Source of the DNA: Parachlamydiales bacterium | Lineage (GTDB): Bacteria > Chlamydiota > Chlamydiia > Chlamydiales > Rhabdochlamydiaceae | Assembly: GCA_020050965.1 (NCBI GenBank) | Contig: JAGVJV010000143.1 | Coordinates: 1-14,419, forward strand | Direction of reading: 5' to 3' | DNA length: 14,419 bases | Shown here: piece after piece, positions 14,189-14,419 of the stretch | Layout of the letters: each line of letters opens with the position of its first letter | How positions within the stretch are numbered: position 1 is the first letter of the stretch | Program-made: the position numbers and the translations under genes | The notes under the pieces: model-generated | What the model was told of the DNA's origin: nothing | Database searches by the model: none | The model's input: the letters and a program-made list of their open reading frames with translations, nothing else

Positions 14189-14419
14189 ATGAAAACTATC
14201 TATAAAATCCTAATACTGTTATTCTTGAGTTTTATTGGACAAACGATGGAAGCTAATATTCAGATCAGACCACTTCAGACCACGGACTGGCAAAGCCTTA
14301 AACAACTGCGCCTTAAGGCTTTACGCGAAGACCCAAAAGCCTATGGTATTTCAGAAGCAGATGAGATCGATAAATCAGATACCGAATGGCAAGCCCTTTG
14401 CCAAGCAGCTGAGGATAGG
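14189..14419 (+). CDS. GNAT-like N-acetyltransferase with leader peptide (partial, runs off window)
   Basis: The first 77 codons of an open frame that continues past the window end. Residues 1-22 look like a signal peptide (Lys2, Lys6, then ILILLFLSFIG and a polar QTMEA end). From about residue 24, IQIRPLQTTDWQSLKQLRLKALREDPKAYGIS is the typical beta1-alpha1 opening of GNAT acetyltransferases, which use acetyl-CoA. The acetyl-CoA-binding loop lies beyond the window, so activity is unseen. An internal ATG at 14246 (Met20) would give a leaderless cytosolic enzyme and has a weak GGA in front. The upstream ATG has no ribosome-binding site. Which start is real decides between cytosolic and exported protein. 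Confidence 0.65.
   Translation, partial: MKTIYKILILLFLSFIGQTMEANIQIRPLQTTDWQSLKQLRLKALREDPKAYGISEADEIDKSDTEWQALCQAAEDR

Noticed and set aside
1..14419. tRNA, rRNA, CRISPR arrays, prophage or complete insertion sequences
   Set aside because: I saw no tRNA-like cloverleaf, no repeat-spacer pattern and no transposase or integrase frame on either strand.

Overview
The window looks like chromosomal DNA from an environmental, amoeba-associated chlamydia (Parachlamydiales-like). This is an inference. It rests on compact metabolic operons interleaved with lineage-specific hypothetical proteins that carry one central hydrophobic block, a metabolite:H+ symporter-type MFS carrier, and several enzymes with export-type leaders. 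No rRNA, tRNA or marker gene fixes the taxon.

Layout. Positions 14-57 hold one arm of a repeat element. Positions 99-2038 (+) hold a two-gene unit: a TylF-like methyltransferase with a signal peptide, coupled by an ATGA overlap to a class V PLP enzyme. A hypothetical membrane-associated gene with its own promoter follows (2107-2553 +), ending at a shared hairpin. From there to 14120 every gene is on the minus strand. In transcription order these are: (a) a nucleotidyltransferase-like protein, an ABC exporter and a Cys-rich small membrane protein (14120 to 10879); (b) phosphoketolase, a short acetate kinase and a polytopic membrane protein (10843 to 6263); (c) a TPP riboswitch, a ThiE-like protein and an MFS carrier (about 6197 to 4072); (d) two hypothetical genes (4029 to 2596). 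At 14189 a divergent GNAT-like gene with a leader peptide starts and runs off the window.

The most striking feature is at 5948-6197. A recognisable TPP riboswitch is cut by a 165-bp, almost fully palindromic element (5983-6147) flanked by TTA direct repeats. Removing the element plus one TTA restores a near-consensus aptamer joint. The insertion lies in the linker between P2 and P4, so every conserved aptamer helix is intact and the insert would fold as one long hairpin arm. The 3' end of the aptamer is also the thiE ribosome-binding site. A second copy of the arm (14-57) supports a mobile, MITE-like repeat.

Functionally, phosphoketolase (TPP-dependent) and acetate kinase form a short route from pentose/hexose phosphates to acetate and ATP. 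The riboswitch operon next door would sense TPP and control a ThiE homologue that lacks most catalytic residues of the family, plus a translationally coupled transporter. That transporter is a candidate for uptake of thiamine or a precursor.
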